64,000 bases of DNA from Bradyrhizobium ontarionense (GTDB taxonomy: Bacteria; Pseudomonadota; Alphaproteobacteria; Rhizobiales; Xanthobacteraceae): NCBI RefSeq assembly GCF_021088345.1, contig NZ_CP088156.1, forward strand, positions 5,890,001 to 5,954,000. The letters run 5' to 3'. This document shows positions 1-12,600 of the stretch, one piece after another. A program made the translations under genes and the position numbers. The notes below the pieces were generated by a model, which had not been told where the DNA came from, did not search any database, and saw nothing but the letters and a program-made list of their open reading frames with translations. Numbering within the stretch: position 1 is the first letter of the stretch; every line of letters starts with the position of its first letter.

Positions 1-2
1 AG

Positions 3-566
3 ACGTTCGAGGGCGATCTGAGCGACAGGACGTATGAGTATTGTTCGCTCGGAATCTCGTTGCTTGGCTTCGCGTTGCGTCATGGCGAGGCCGATGACTA
101 CCTGAAGGTCCTGAGGCGGTATCTCCTTGATCCGCTCGGCATGACCAACACGGTGTCCAGGACACGAAGGACTCTGCCGGACGGGACGCAAGAGACAGGC
201 TTCCATTTCTACGAATGCAGTTCGGACATGGCTACCTCGATCGACGATCTGCACCGGATTCTCGCCGCCTTCCTGGCGCGCGAGTCGTCGCCGGCCAAAT
301 CCGCTCTGTCCCGCATGCTGACGGTGTCACGGCCAACGGGGATGCCTGAACTCGATATGACGATCGGGCTTCGGTCGAGAACCACCCATGGCGATCATCT
401 TCTCTATCATGGCGGCGGCGGCTCCGGTTTCCGCGCATTTTTCGGCCTCGCACCGAGACGTTCGAAGGGGATCGTGGTTCTCACGAACCGTGAGATTCAC
501 ATCGGCGATATCGGCCAGCACTGGCTCAGCCCGGCCTATCCGCTCATTGTCCCGCGCCGCCCATAG
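3..566 (+). CDS. Serine beta-lactamase-like hydrolase, C-terminal part (5' end outside window)
   Basis: Only the C-terminal 187 residues are in the window; the reading frame is open from base 3, so the gene starts upstream. The fragment has the fold signature of the class C beta-lactamase/DD-peptidase family: a Tyr-x-x-Leu-Gly-x-x-Leu-Leu-Gly segment near the left edge (YCSLGISLLG, where the usual Y-x-N motif reads Y-C-S), a PLGM turn, and a late HGGGGSGF segment matching the H/K-x-G motif. The stop is 103 bases before the NRPS start on the same strand, so the two could be co-transcribed. Family members hydrolyse or transfer acyl-amide and ester bonds; some stand-alone relatives release or cyclise nonribosomal peptides, but this NRPS has its own thioesterase, so a link is only a possibility. 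The catalytic SxxK lies outside the window, so activity cannot be judged. Confidence 0.75.
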   Translation, partial: TFEGDLSDRTYEYCSLGISLLGFALRHGEADDYLKVLRRYLLDPLGMTNTVSRTRRTLPDGTQETGFHFYECSSDMATSIDDLHRILAAFLARESSPAKSALSRMLTVSRPTGMPELDMTIGLRSRTTHGDHLLYHGGGGSGFRAFFGLAPRRSKGIVVLTNREIHIGDIGQHWLSPAYPLIVPRRP

Positions 567-669
567 CCGCGTGCGCTGGCGCAGGCTGCGGCGGTTGCCA
601 TCGCCTTAGCGACTACCGGAACCCGATACAGGCTCAATCTCTTGTTCTCCCAACTGACGGCGCTTCCCA

Positions 670-3600
670 ATGATGACAGGTCCTCTGGTTTCGCTCAGCG
701 CTGCGCAGTTGGAGATCTGGCTCGCGCAGGCGCTGCAGCCTGACAGTCCTTCCTACACCGTCGGCGAGGTGATCCATCTTCCCAGCACCCTCGATCTCGG
801 CTGTTTCGAGCGTGCGCTCCGGCAGACGGTCGATGAGACGGATGCGTTGCACGTCCGGTTCTCACGCTCGGATCGGGGGCCTGTCCAACGGCTCGGTGTC
901 CGACCGCGATGGCACCTCGTGCAGGATGAAACGCCGCTCCCGTCGAACGCCGATCTTACAGGCAGACTCGCGCACGAGCTCGCCGTCCCCATCGATATCG
1001 AAGGTGACTGTCTCGCACGCTTGCTGTTGCTGCGGGTCGAAGACGGTCATTTCGCCTGGTGCCAGCTCTACCACCACATCGCCATGGATGGCTTTGCACG
1101 TGCGCTCTTTGCCAAGCGCGTTGCCGACACATACAGTCGGCTCGTCTCGGGAAGGGAGACTTCCCCAAGGCCGTTCGGGGCCTTCGCGGAACTGCTGGCT
1201 GATGATCGCGACTATCGCGCGTCCGATGACGCTTTGCAGGACCGCGCCTACTGGCGAAACGAGCTCGATGGCTTCGTTCATGGTGCATCCGCGATAGGGC
1301 ATGATCCGGATTGGAATGGCTTTCGACGTCAGACGGAACATCTCTCCGCAGGGCTGACCACCGCTCTTCGGACGATGGCTGCGACGACCGGCCTGAGCAT
1401 CGCAACCCTCCTCTGTGCCGTTGCGGCGGTGATCTCTTCGTCGAGCCGTGGATCTGGCGATACCGTCATCGGTTTCGTGGTTTCGGCGCGGTCCGGCGCA
1501 GTGGCGCGGAACACGCCCGGCACTGTCTCGAATGTGGTCCCGCTTCGGTTGACCGTCGATCCCCGCGCCAGCTGGCGCGAGTTTCTGGCCGAGATCCGGT
1601 TGAAGATAAAGGCCGCGCTCCAGCATCAGCGCACACGCCTCGAGGATATCCGCCGCGACCTGTCCCTGACCGGGGCAGGGGATGAGCTCACCTCCGTCGT
1701 GGTCAACGTCATCCCGTTCTTCGACCTCCTGCAATTCGGGGACGAGACCGCGAAGCTCGAGAACCTCTCGAACGGTCCGGTCGACGACTACTCGGTCGTC
1801 GCCTATCCGAACGGTGACGAACCCGCATTGCGGATCGACTTCAACGCCAATGCCGGGCGGCGCAACGACGAGGACCTCACGCAGTTTCGTCGACGTTTCC
1901 TTCATCTTCTGTCGCGTTTGATGTCGGACGTCGATGGCCGTGTCGGCGCGGCGGACCTGCTGCTGGAGGAGGAACGCGATCTGGTACTCGGCAGCTGGAA
2001 CGCGACGGCCGCCCTGCTGCCCGAGATGCTGCCCGGGGCCTGGTTCGAGGCGCAGGTCCGCCGCTCGCGTGACGCACTGGCCGTCGTCTGCGGTGGCGCC
2101 GCGTGGACGTATGACGAACTGAATCGTCGCGCCAACCGGATCGCCCATACGCTGCTCGCCCAGGGCCTCGGTCCCGAGGACTGCGTCGCCATCGTGATGT
2201 CGCGCGCGACGCCTGATCTGATTGCGGCGCTGATGGGCGTGCTCAAGAGCGGGGCTGCCTACTTGCCGTTCGATGCGACCTATCCGCCGGCGCGCATCGC
2301 CGCCGTGATCCGCGACGCGCATGTTCGCTTCGCCTTGACCGATGACGCCAATTTCGAGCGCCTGCCTGCGGACCTGCCTTGCCTGCGTCTCGGCCAGGAT
2401 GCGCTCGCCGTTGAGGAAACCGATCCGCCTCCGCATCAGGGCCATCACCGCCTGGCGCCCGGCAACGCCGCCTATGTGATCTACACCTCTGGATCGACCG
2501 GCGTGCCCAAAGGCGTCGTCGTCGAGCAGCGGGGTGTCGCCGATCTCATCGCCTGGGCTCATGACATCTATACCAGCAGCCTCGACCGAGTCTTCGTCAC
2601 GACATCGCTCGCCTTCGACGTCTCCGTCTTCGAGATTCTGGCGCCGTTGTGCCGGGGAGGTCGCATCGACCTCCTGGAGAACCTGCTCGCGCTCGCCGAG
2701 CATGCCGGCGATGCGGGCCCCGCCGCGATGATTAGCGGTGTTCCGTCCGCGCTGGCGAGCCTCCTCGACCACGCCGCCCTGCCACCAAAACTGTCCGCCG
2801 TCGTGCTCGCAGGCGAGGCCTTGCCGGCCCGCCTCATCCGCCGGCTTCGGGCCGAGCGTCCCGGCTGCCGCATCTCCAACGTCTATGGCCCGACGGAGGC
2901 CACCGTCTACGCAACCGCGTGGCATGCGCCCGACAGCGGCGACGAGGTGCCGCCGATCGGGCAGCCGGTGCGCAACCGGCGCGTTTACGTGCTCGACAAA
3001 GCGTTGCGACCGCTGCCTCCCGGCGTCACCGGCGATCTGTACCTCGCCGGCGTCGGGTTGGCGCGGGGTTATCTCGACCGTCCTGGTCTCACCGCCGAAC
3101 GCTTTGTCGCCAATCCCTATGGCGCCCCCGGCGAGCGGATGTACCGCACCGGCGACATCGTCCGCTGGCGCGGCGACGGCAACCTCGATTATCTGGGCCG
3201 CTCTGACCACCAGGTGAAGGTCCGCGGCTACCGGATCGAGCTCGGCGAAGTGGAAGAGCAGCTGGTGCGTCATGCGGCCATCAAGGACGTCGTCGTCGTG
3301 CCGCGCGACCTCGGATCGGGCCTCGCCTCGCTGGTCGCCTATGTCGTGGCGCGCGATGCGCTGCCGCCGGCAGCGGAATTGCGCGCTCATCTGGCCGAGA
3401 CGCTGCCGGACTACATGGTGCCCGGCGCCTTTATCGGCATCGCCGCGCTGCCGCTCAACGCCAACGGCAAGCTCGATCGTGCCGCGCTGCCTGCGCCGCG
3501 GGCCGGGAGCTGGCACGAGACCGCCGTCCCGCTCTCGACGCCGACCGAGACGATCATCGCCGACATCTTCGCGGACCTGCTCGCCGCACCCGACATCCAT

Positions 3601-6600
3601 GCAAACTCGAACTTCTTCCATCTCGGCGGGGACTCGCTGCTGGCCGTTCGCCTGGTCGCTGCCCTGCGCAGACGAGTGGGGGGACGCTGGCCGCTCAGCA
3701 CGGTGTTCAGATCGCCGACCGTGGCCATGCTGGCGCAGCATGTCGAGAGGGAAGCTGCCGGCAGCGATCGGAGTGACGACCAGCCGCAATGGATCCGTCT
3801 TAGTCCACGGCCCGAACGGATCCCGCTCTCCAGAGCCCAACGCCGCCTCTGGCTGCTGGATCGCCTCGAAGGCTCATTGCCCGCCTATCACGTTCCCGTC
3901 GCGATCGAGCTTGCGGGTCCCCTCGACGAGGCTGCGCTGCGAAGCGCAATCAACGACATCGTTCGGCGCCACGAGCCGCTTCGGACCTGCTTCGGCGAGG
4001 AGGACGGCGAGCCGTTTCAGATCGTCGTTGCCGAAACGAGCATCAATCTCGAACTGAAGACCGTGCAGGTCGAAGCGGCGGAAGTCGACGCGTCGATCCT
4101 GGCCGAAGGACGAAGCCCCTTCGATCTCAAGGCCGACATTCCCTGTCGCGCGGTGTTGTTCCGGATTGCTCCGGAGCTGCATGTTCTCCTTCTGACCGTG
4201 CATCACATCGCGATCGATGGCGCGTCGCTGACGCCATTGTTGCGGGATCTCATCCATAGCTATGCGGATCGGCGTGCCGGTCGCCCCGCGACGCTGGCGC
4301 CGTTGCCTCTCCAATATGCCGATGTCGCACTCTCCGAGCGGGGCGGAGATGGCGATGGCTCGCCGGGATCGAGCCTGCCGGATGACGAAGCCTTCTGGAA
4401 GAGGACCCTCCACGGCTTGCCGCAGGAAGCGACGCCTCGAACTGATTACGTCCGTCCGGCGGTTCTCGACGACCGCGGTGACGAGCACCATTTCGTCATT
4501 CCTGTCGAACTGCATCGCCGCATCCTCGACCTTGCGGCCGAAGCCGATGCCACGCTCTTCATGTTCATCCATGCGGCGCTGGCGGTGCTGTTGTCCCGGC
4601 TCGGCGCCGGAACGGATGTGCCGATCGGCACGCCGATCGATGGACGCCATGATCCGGTGCTCCGCGATCTGGTCGGATGCTTCGCCAACACGCTGGTGCT
4701 GCGAACCGGCCTCGCAGACGACCCGTCGTTCAGAACTCTGCTGGCCCGGGTTCGGGAGGCAGATCTCGCCGCCTACGACCATCAGGCTCTGCCGTTCGAG
4801 CGCCTGATCGAGCTCCTCGACCCACCGCGCTCGCTCTCTCTCCATCCGCTGTTTCAGGTGATGCTGGCCTTTGGCAACGCCGATCCGTTGCCTCAGGCGC
4901 CCGGATTGTCGGTCCGACGCCGCGCGGTGTCGACCAAGACCTCGAAATTCGACCTGTCGTTCACCTTTCGCGATCACCGTGATCCGGATCTCCGTCCGCT
5001 CGGCATGAGCGGCGTCATCGAATACAGCACGTCACTCTATGCCCCGAGGACGATCGAACTGTTCGAGAAGCGCTTCCTGCATCTCCTCTCGTGTTTGACG
5101 TTTGACATGGATGGCCGTGTCGGTGCGGTCGATCTGCTGCTGGAGGAGGAGCGCGATCTGGTGCTCGGTCGCTGGAACGCGACGGCGGCCCCGCTGCCCG
5201 AGAGGCTGCCCGCGGCGTGGTTTGAGGCGCAGGTTCAGCGTGCGCGCGATGCGACGGCGGTGGTCTGCGGTGCTGCCGCCTGGACGTATGACGAGCTGAA
5301 TCGTCGTGCCAACCGGATCGCCCATACGCTGCTCGCTCACGGCATCGGGCCCGAGGACCGCGTCGCCATCGTGATGTCGCGCGCGACGCCGGATCTGATT
5401 GCGGCGCTGATGGGCGTGCTCAAGAGCGGGGCTGCCTACCTGCCGCTCGATGCCACCTATCCGCCGGCGCGCATCGCGGCTGTGATCCGCGACGCGCATG
5501 TCCGCTTCGCCCTGACCGATGACGCCAATGTGGAGCGCTTGCCGGCGGACCTGCCTTGCCTGCGTCTGGGCCACGATGCGCTCGCCGCTGAGGAGACCGA
5601 TCCGTCTCCGCATCAGGGCCATCACCACCTGGCTCCCGGCAACGCCGCCTATGTGATCTACACCTCCGGATCGACCGGCTTGCCCAAGGGCGTCGTCATC
5701 GAGCAGCGCGGCGTCGCCGATCTCATCGCCTGGGCCCACGACACCTACGGCCGCAGCCTCGACCGCGTCTTCGTCACGACATCGCTCGCCTTCGACGTCT
5801 CCGTCTTCGAGATCCTGTCGCCGCTGTGCCGGGGAGGGCGCATCGATCTCCTGGAGAACCTGCTCGCGCTCGCCGAGCATGCCGGCGATGCGGGCCCGGC
5901 CGCGATGATCAGCGGCGTTCCGTCTGCGCTGGCGAGCCTGCTCGATCACGCCGCCCTGCCGCCGAACCTGTCCGCCGTCGTGCTGGCCGGCGAGGCCTTG
6001 CCGGCCCGCCTCATCCGCCGGCTTCGGGCCGAGCGTCCCGGCTGCCGCATCTCCAACGTCTATGGCCCGACGGAGGCCACCGTCTACGCGACCGCGTGGC
6101 ATGCGCCTGACAGCGGCGACGAGGTGCCGCCGATCGGGCAGCCGGTGCGCAACCGGCGCGTCTATGTGCTCGACAAGGCTCTGAAACCTTTGCCTCCCGG
6201 CGTCACCGGCGATCTGTATCTCGCTGGTGTCGGGTTGGCGCGCGGCTATCTCGACCGTCCCGGTCTCACCGCCGAACGCTTTGTCGCCAATCCCTACGGC
6301 GCTCCCGGCGAGCGGATGTACCGCACCGGCGACATCGTCCGGTGGCGTAGCGACGGCAACCTCGACTATCTCGGCCGCTCCGACCACCAGGTGAAGGTCC
6401 GCGGCTACCGGATCGAGCTCGGCGAAGTGGAAGAGCGGCTGGTGCGTCATGCGGCCATCAAGGATGCCGTCGTCGTGCCGCGCGACCTCGGATCAGGCCT
6501 CGCCTCGCTGGTCGCCTATGTCGTGGCGCGCGATGCGCTGCCGCCGGCTGCGGAGCTGCGCGCTCATCTGGCCGAGACGCTGCCGGACTACATGGTGCCG

Positions 6601-9600
6601 TCAGCCTTCATCGGCATTGCCGCGCTGCCGCTCAACGCCAACGGCAAGCTCGATCGTGCCGCGCTGCCTGCGCCGCGGGCCGGGAGCTGGGGCGAGACCG
6701 CCGTCCCGCTTTCGACGCCGACCGAGACGATCATCGCCGACATCTTCGCGGACCTGCTCGCCACACCCGACATCCATGCAAACTCAAACTTCTTCCATCT
6801 CGGCGGGGACAGCATCACATCGCTGCGGCTGGTGGCGCGAGCCCGCGCGCGCGGCCTGTCCATCAGTCCGCGTCAGGTTTTCCGTCATCCCAACGTCGCC
6901 GGACTTGCGCTCGTGGCCAGCCCGGCTGCCGATAGTCCTTCGTCCGATCCGATCCCGGGGACATCGCTGCCGGCAACGCCGATCATGCTCTGGCTGCGGG
7001 ATCGCGGGCAGAGCGCCCATTTCAGCCAATCCATTCTGCTCGATGTCCCCGCCGACCTGACCGAAACTGCGGTGGCCTTGCTGCTCGATCGGCTTGCCGC
7101 CCGCCACGATGCGCTGCGGCTTCGTCTCAACGTCGACTGGACCCTCGAGGTGCGTCCGGCCGAAGCCGGCTTCCATGCCGGCGCGGTTGCCACATTGCTG
7201 GCTGGGGCCGACGTGGTTCTGGCGGAGCAGGAGGCAGCGATGCAGCTTCAGCCCTTCGAAGGCCGGCTGCTGCAGGCGCGACTCGCTCCCGAGTCCGGAG
7301 ATCGCGGACGCCGCCTGCTCCTCGTGATCCATCACCTTGCCATCGACGGCGTGTCCTGGCGCATCGTGATGAACGAACTTGCGGCGTTGTGGCAGGAGTT
7401 CACGCACGGGACCGCGCTGCCGCCGCCACCGCCGTCGACCTTTCGCGCCTGGGCTCTTGGACTGAGCGGCGCGGCGCGAAGCTCTGCGGTCGTCGGCGAG
7501 AGTCCCTACTGGCGCGGTGTTCTGGATGCACCCACGATCAGGTTCGCATCGGGCCCGCTGACCGCGGCCCGCGATCGTGTCGCGGTGGTCAACCGCATGA
7601 CCAGATCTCTGACGCCGGCGGAGACGAGATCGCTCCTCGCCGCTCCCGGCCGGCTAAACCTGAAGATCCACGAGCTTCTGCTGACGGCGCTTCTCATGGC
7701 TGCGCGCCGGACCGCGCAGTCGGACGATGGTGCGCTGAGGATCGACGTCGAGGGGCACGGACGCGAAGACGTCGTCGCGGGGATCGACGCCGGCCAGACG
7801 GTGGGCTGGTTCACGAGCCTCTTTCCCGCAGTGTTGGGCGGTCCTGCCGGAAACGGAGCAGGCGACCTTCCGGCGCTCCTGCGCAGCGTCAAGCAGGCCA
7901 TGCGCACGATCCCCGCCAATGGCGTGGGGTTCGGGCTGCTGCGCTACTTGAACGAGTCCGAAGGCCAGCCGTTTCGGGACGCTGCGACGCCTGAGATCTG
8001 CTTCAACTATCTCGGCCGCTTCAGCGACGGAGCGGGATCATGGCTGCCGGCGCCCGAGCATCCGGCGCTGGGCGTCGTCCGCGATCCCGATATGGCTGTC
8101 GCGCATGCCATCGAGGTCCTTGCGCACATCAGGGATGACAAATCCGGTCCTGTCTTTTCGATCGAATGGGCATGGGCACCCGATCTCGTCGCGGGCTCGA
8201 CCGTCGAAGCACTGGCTCGGTCGTGGGACGACGCCCTCCGGTCCGTCCTCGATTTCGCGGGCAGGGACGACGTCCGTTCGATCCTGACGCCGGCCGATCT
8301 GCCGCTGGTCAAGCTGTCACAGGCCGAGATCGACGGGCTCGCTGCGCGGCGGGCGCAGCTCGAGGATGTTCTTCCGCTCACGCCGCTTCAGGAAGGACTG
8401 CTGTTCCACACGCTTTATGACGACGAGGGCGATGACACCTATCTCGTCCAGCTGGTCTTGAGGTTGGGAGGGCAGGTGGATCCGGGCCGCCTGCGCGCGT
8501 CATGTGCTGGCCTCGTCGCGCGACACGCCATCCTGCGCTCATGCTTCGAGCACCAGGGCCATGATCGTCCGATCCAGATCGTCTCATCAGCGGTCGAGCT
8601 GTGCTGGGAAGAGGTACGCATCGCCGATGCGCATGACGAGCAGGCCTGGCTCGCCTCCAACCAGGCCAGGCGCTTCGACCCCGCCCGGCCTCCTTTGGTC
8701 GCCTTCACGCTGCTTCGACGAGACGACGGGACCTCGCTGCTGGTCCTCAGTCTGCATCACCTTCTTCTCGATGGCTGGTCGATTCCGGTCGTGATCCGCG
8801 ATCTCGCCGCGCTGTATGACGGCGTCGGTCTCCCGGCGGCCGTTCCCCATCGTCGCTTTCTGCAATGGCTGGCCGCTCAAGATCAGGCCGAGGCTCTCAA
8901 GTCCTGGACCGAAGCCCTTGCCGGTGCCCCGCCTCTCACGCCATTGGTGGAGAAGAAGGATGCAAGCCGGTCGATGCTCCACGCCGTTGCGCGCGAGTGC
9001 TTGAGCGCTGTGGAAACCTCTGCGATCGCAGCCTGTGCCGCAGCCTTGTCCACCACGCCGAGCGTGCTGGTACAGACCGCGTGGGCGGTCCTGTTGTCGC
9101 GTCTGACGCGCCAGGATGAGGTTTCGTTTGGGATCACCGTTTCGGGCCGGCCCCCGGAACTCCCAGGCGCGGACCAGATCGTCGGTCTTTTGATCAATAC
9201 GCTCCCGCTGTGGGTCTCCGTCCGGCAGGACATGACGTTGCGGCAGCTCTGCCAATCCGTTCAGGACAGGGTCGCCTTCCTGCTCGCACATCCCGACGTG
9301 CCGTTGGCCGATCTCCAGCGCATCGCGGACGGCAAACTGTTCGATACGCTGGTGGTGTATGAAAGCTATCCTGACCGCGAAGCCGGCCTCGGCGCGGGCG
9401 GCTTGCGGATCGACGCTGTCGAGGGGCGTGAAACATCGCACTACACGCTTTCGTTTCTGGCGCTTCCAGGCAGGCAGCTCGCCTTCCGGCTCAACTATCG
9501 CGCTGATCTGTTCGAGCCGGGCGTGGGTGAAGAACTGCTTGCCCGCTTTCGGCGTCTTCTGCTCGGACTCTGCGCCGACCCGGATCAGGCCGTCGGTGCG

Positions 9601-12600
9601 CTGAGTGCCAGCTCTGCTGAGGATTCGCAGCCCGGGCTGATCAGCGGTCCCGACCCGGTCACGCAGCCCCGAGACGTGATCACGCTGTTCAACGCGCAGG
9701 TCGCACGTCGGCCGACGTCGATCGCCGTCGAGAGCGGGCCGGACCAGTTGACGTTCCAAGATCTCGACGTCTGGGCGGATGCGATTGCCGCGCGCCTGAC
9801 GAAAAGGGGCGTGGGGCCGGAAGATCGGGTCGCTCTGATTTTCGACCGCGGAGCCGCATTGGTGGCAGCGCTCCTCGCCGTCCTGAAGACCGGCGCCGCG
9901 TTCGTGCCGCTCGACCCGAAATATCCCGACGCGCGGATCGAGGCCCTCATCGCAGAAGCCGACGTCCGCATGACGCTCGGTGACGCCGCCGCAAGGCAAC
10001 GCCTGCGGTCCGAGATCAGTCTGGTCGATGCCCCTGAGATCGGCGAGCATTTTCCGGCGACCGTTCCGTCTGCGGACAGTCCGGCCTATCTCATTTTCAC
10101 GTCCGGCACGACCGGACGGCCGAAGGGAGTCGTCGTCACCCATGGCGGGCTTGCGAACTACGCCGGCTGGGCGATCGACGCCTATCGCCTCGGCGAGGGC
10201 GGTGGTGCAGCGGTCACGACCTCGGTCGCGTTCGATGCAACCATCACGAGCCTGCTGTTGCCGCTCCTGGCCGGCGAACGCGTCACGCTGTTCGATGAGG
10301 CGCGTCAGTTCGATCTCCTCGCCCATCCGCGTGAGCGGCTTTCCCTGCTCAAGCTGACTCCGACCCAGGTCGGATTGCTGGCGCAGATGTCGACCGCGGA
10401 ACGTCTCGCCGGACTGGCGCAGCGGCTCGTCATCGGCGGCGAGGCGCTGGCAGCGGAAACGCTGCAGCCCTGGCGGAGAGGGGCGCCGGACACGCGTCTC
10501 ATCAACGAGTACGGTCCGACCGAAACGGTCGTCGGCTGCGTCGCCTATGAAGTGCGGCCGGACGATCCGGAAGCGGGCGCCGTCGCGATCGGCGCACCGA
10601 TTGCCGGCACACGGCTCCTGATCCTCGATGAGGCGCTGCAACCCGTTCCTCACGGACTGCCCGGCGAATTGTACATTGCGGGCGCCGGGCTCGCGCGCGG
10701 CTATTTCCGGCGCCCCGATCTCACCGCCGAGCGCTTCGTCGCAGCTCCCTGGTGCGGTCGCGGCGCGCGGATGTACCGGACTGGCGACCTCGTGCAGCGC
10801 CGGGGCGATGGCGCGCTCGTCTTCCTCGGCCGCACGGATCATCAGATCAAGGTGCGGGGTCACCGGATCGAGCCCGCCGAGATCGAGATGGCGCTTCTCG
10901 AACTGCCGGGCATCGATCAGGCATTGGTGCTGGCGAGGTCCGACGAGGCGAGGCGGCAGAGGCTGGTGGCCTATGCCATCGCCCGCGCCGCGCCTCCGCA
11001 CTGGCGCGAGTTGCTGGCGGGCCGGCTGCCGGACTTCATGGTGCCGGACGATCTGGTGACACTCGACCAGTTCCCGCTGACGGCCAACGGGAAGATCGAT
11101 CGGGCCGGGCTGCTGACCCCGACGCGCAAGGCCGAGGGTTTCGTCGAGCCGGCGACGGAGGCTGAGCGCGCACTCGCGCAGATCGCCGCAGGCCTTCTCA
11201 AGGTCGATCGCGTGAGTGCCGATGCGGGCTTTTTCGCGCTCGGCGGCGATTCCATCCTGTCGATCCAACTGGTCAGCCGCGCCCGTCGCGCGGGCTATGT
11301 GCTGAAGCCGCAACAGGTGTTCGAGCTGCAGACGGTGCGCGCCCTTGCGGCCGCAGCCCGGCCCGTGAAGGCGGACGCCGCCGCGCGGCCTGCCGCGGCG
11401 ACGTCGTTCGAGCCGACACCGATCATGCAATGGTTGTCGCGCCGCGGCGGTCCCATCGGGCGCTACGCCCAGTCGGTCGTCATCGACCTGGGGGCGGACA
11501 CCACCGCCGCTGCGGTGATCGAAGCCGTCGGCACGCTTTGGCGTCGTCACGAGATGCTCCGCGCCAAGCAGCTTGCCGACGCCATCACGATCCTGCCGGT
11601 TGAAGCTGCCACACCACCAGACGTGTCACAGAAGGCCGCGGCTACGACGGAGTGGAGAGCGCAGCTTGCGGAGGAGCGCGAGAGGCTGGCGTCGGCTCTC
11701 TCGCCCGAACGCGGCATCATGCTGCAGGCAACGATCTTTGCAGGTGAGGATCGGCTCTGGCTGCTGCTCTGCCTGCATCATCTCGTCTGCGATGGTGTGT
11801 CCTGGCGGATCCTGATTGAAGATCTCGACAACCTTCTTCGCGGACGCGCACTCGATCAGCCCTCGACGCCGTTTGCCACCTACGCGCGCGAACTGGCCGG
11901 CGATGCCTCGTCGCGCCGGCATGAGCTCCCGTTCTGGCACGGGCAGCTCGATTCGACGGGCCAGCTGCTGCCGAACGTCTCCCTCGACCGGGCACGCGAT
12001 ACGTTCGGCACCCGACAGGTGCTCCGCACGACCTTGCCGCATGAGGTGACCCTGGCGCTGCTTGGGCCGATCCCGCAAGCCTTCGCCGCGAGCATTGACG
12101 ACATCCTGCTGACGGCGCTCGTGATCGCCGTTCGACGCTGGCGTCAAGGTCAAGGGGATGCACGGCCGACCCTGCTCCTGGCCGTCGAAGGCCACGGACG
12201 CAGCCACGGGTCTCTCGATGTCTCGCGGTCGGTGGGCTGGTTCACCGTGATGTATCCGCTCCTCCTGTCGCTCGATGATCTCGCGTCGTCGAGCGCGATC
12301 GATGACGCGGTGCTGACGATCAAGGAGCAGCGGCGACGTACACCGGGAGATGGCAGTGGCTACGGCATCCTCCGCGCGTTGGCCGAGAAGGGCGACGTGG
12401 ACGCCCGGAGTCTGACCGCGAACGGGATTGAGCCGCAGATCCTCTTCAACTATCTGGGACGCTCGGCAGGTGCGCTCGACGAATTCGCGGCGAGCGCCGA
12501 CGACGACTTGCCGCTCGCACATATCCTGACCGTCAATGCCATCGCCCGCGAGGAACAAGACGGCAGGGCGGCATTCGATCTCGACTGGTCTTTCGCTCCC

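Noticed and set aside
862..3840. Very long antisense open frame (992 codons) opposite NRPS module 1, and similar ones at 5032-6450 and 8587-11550
   Set aside because: They mirror high-GC codon bias of the NRPS, have Arg/Gly/His-rich composition and no domain signature.
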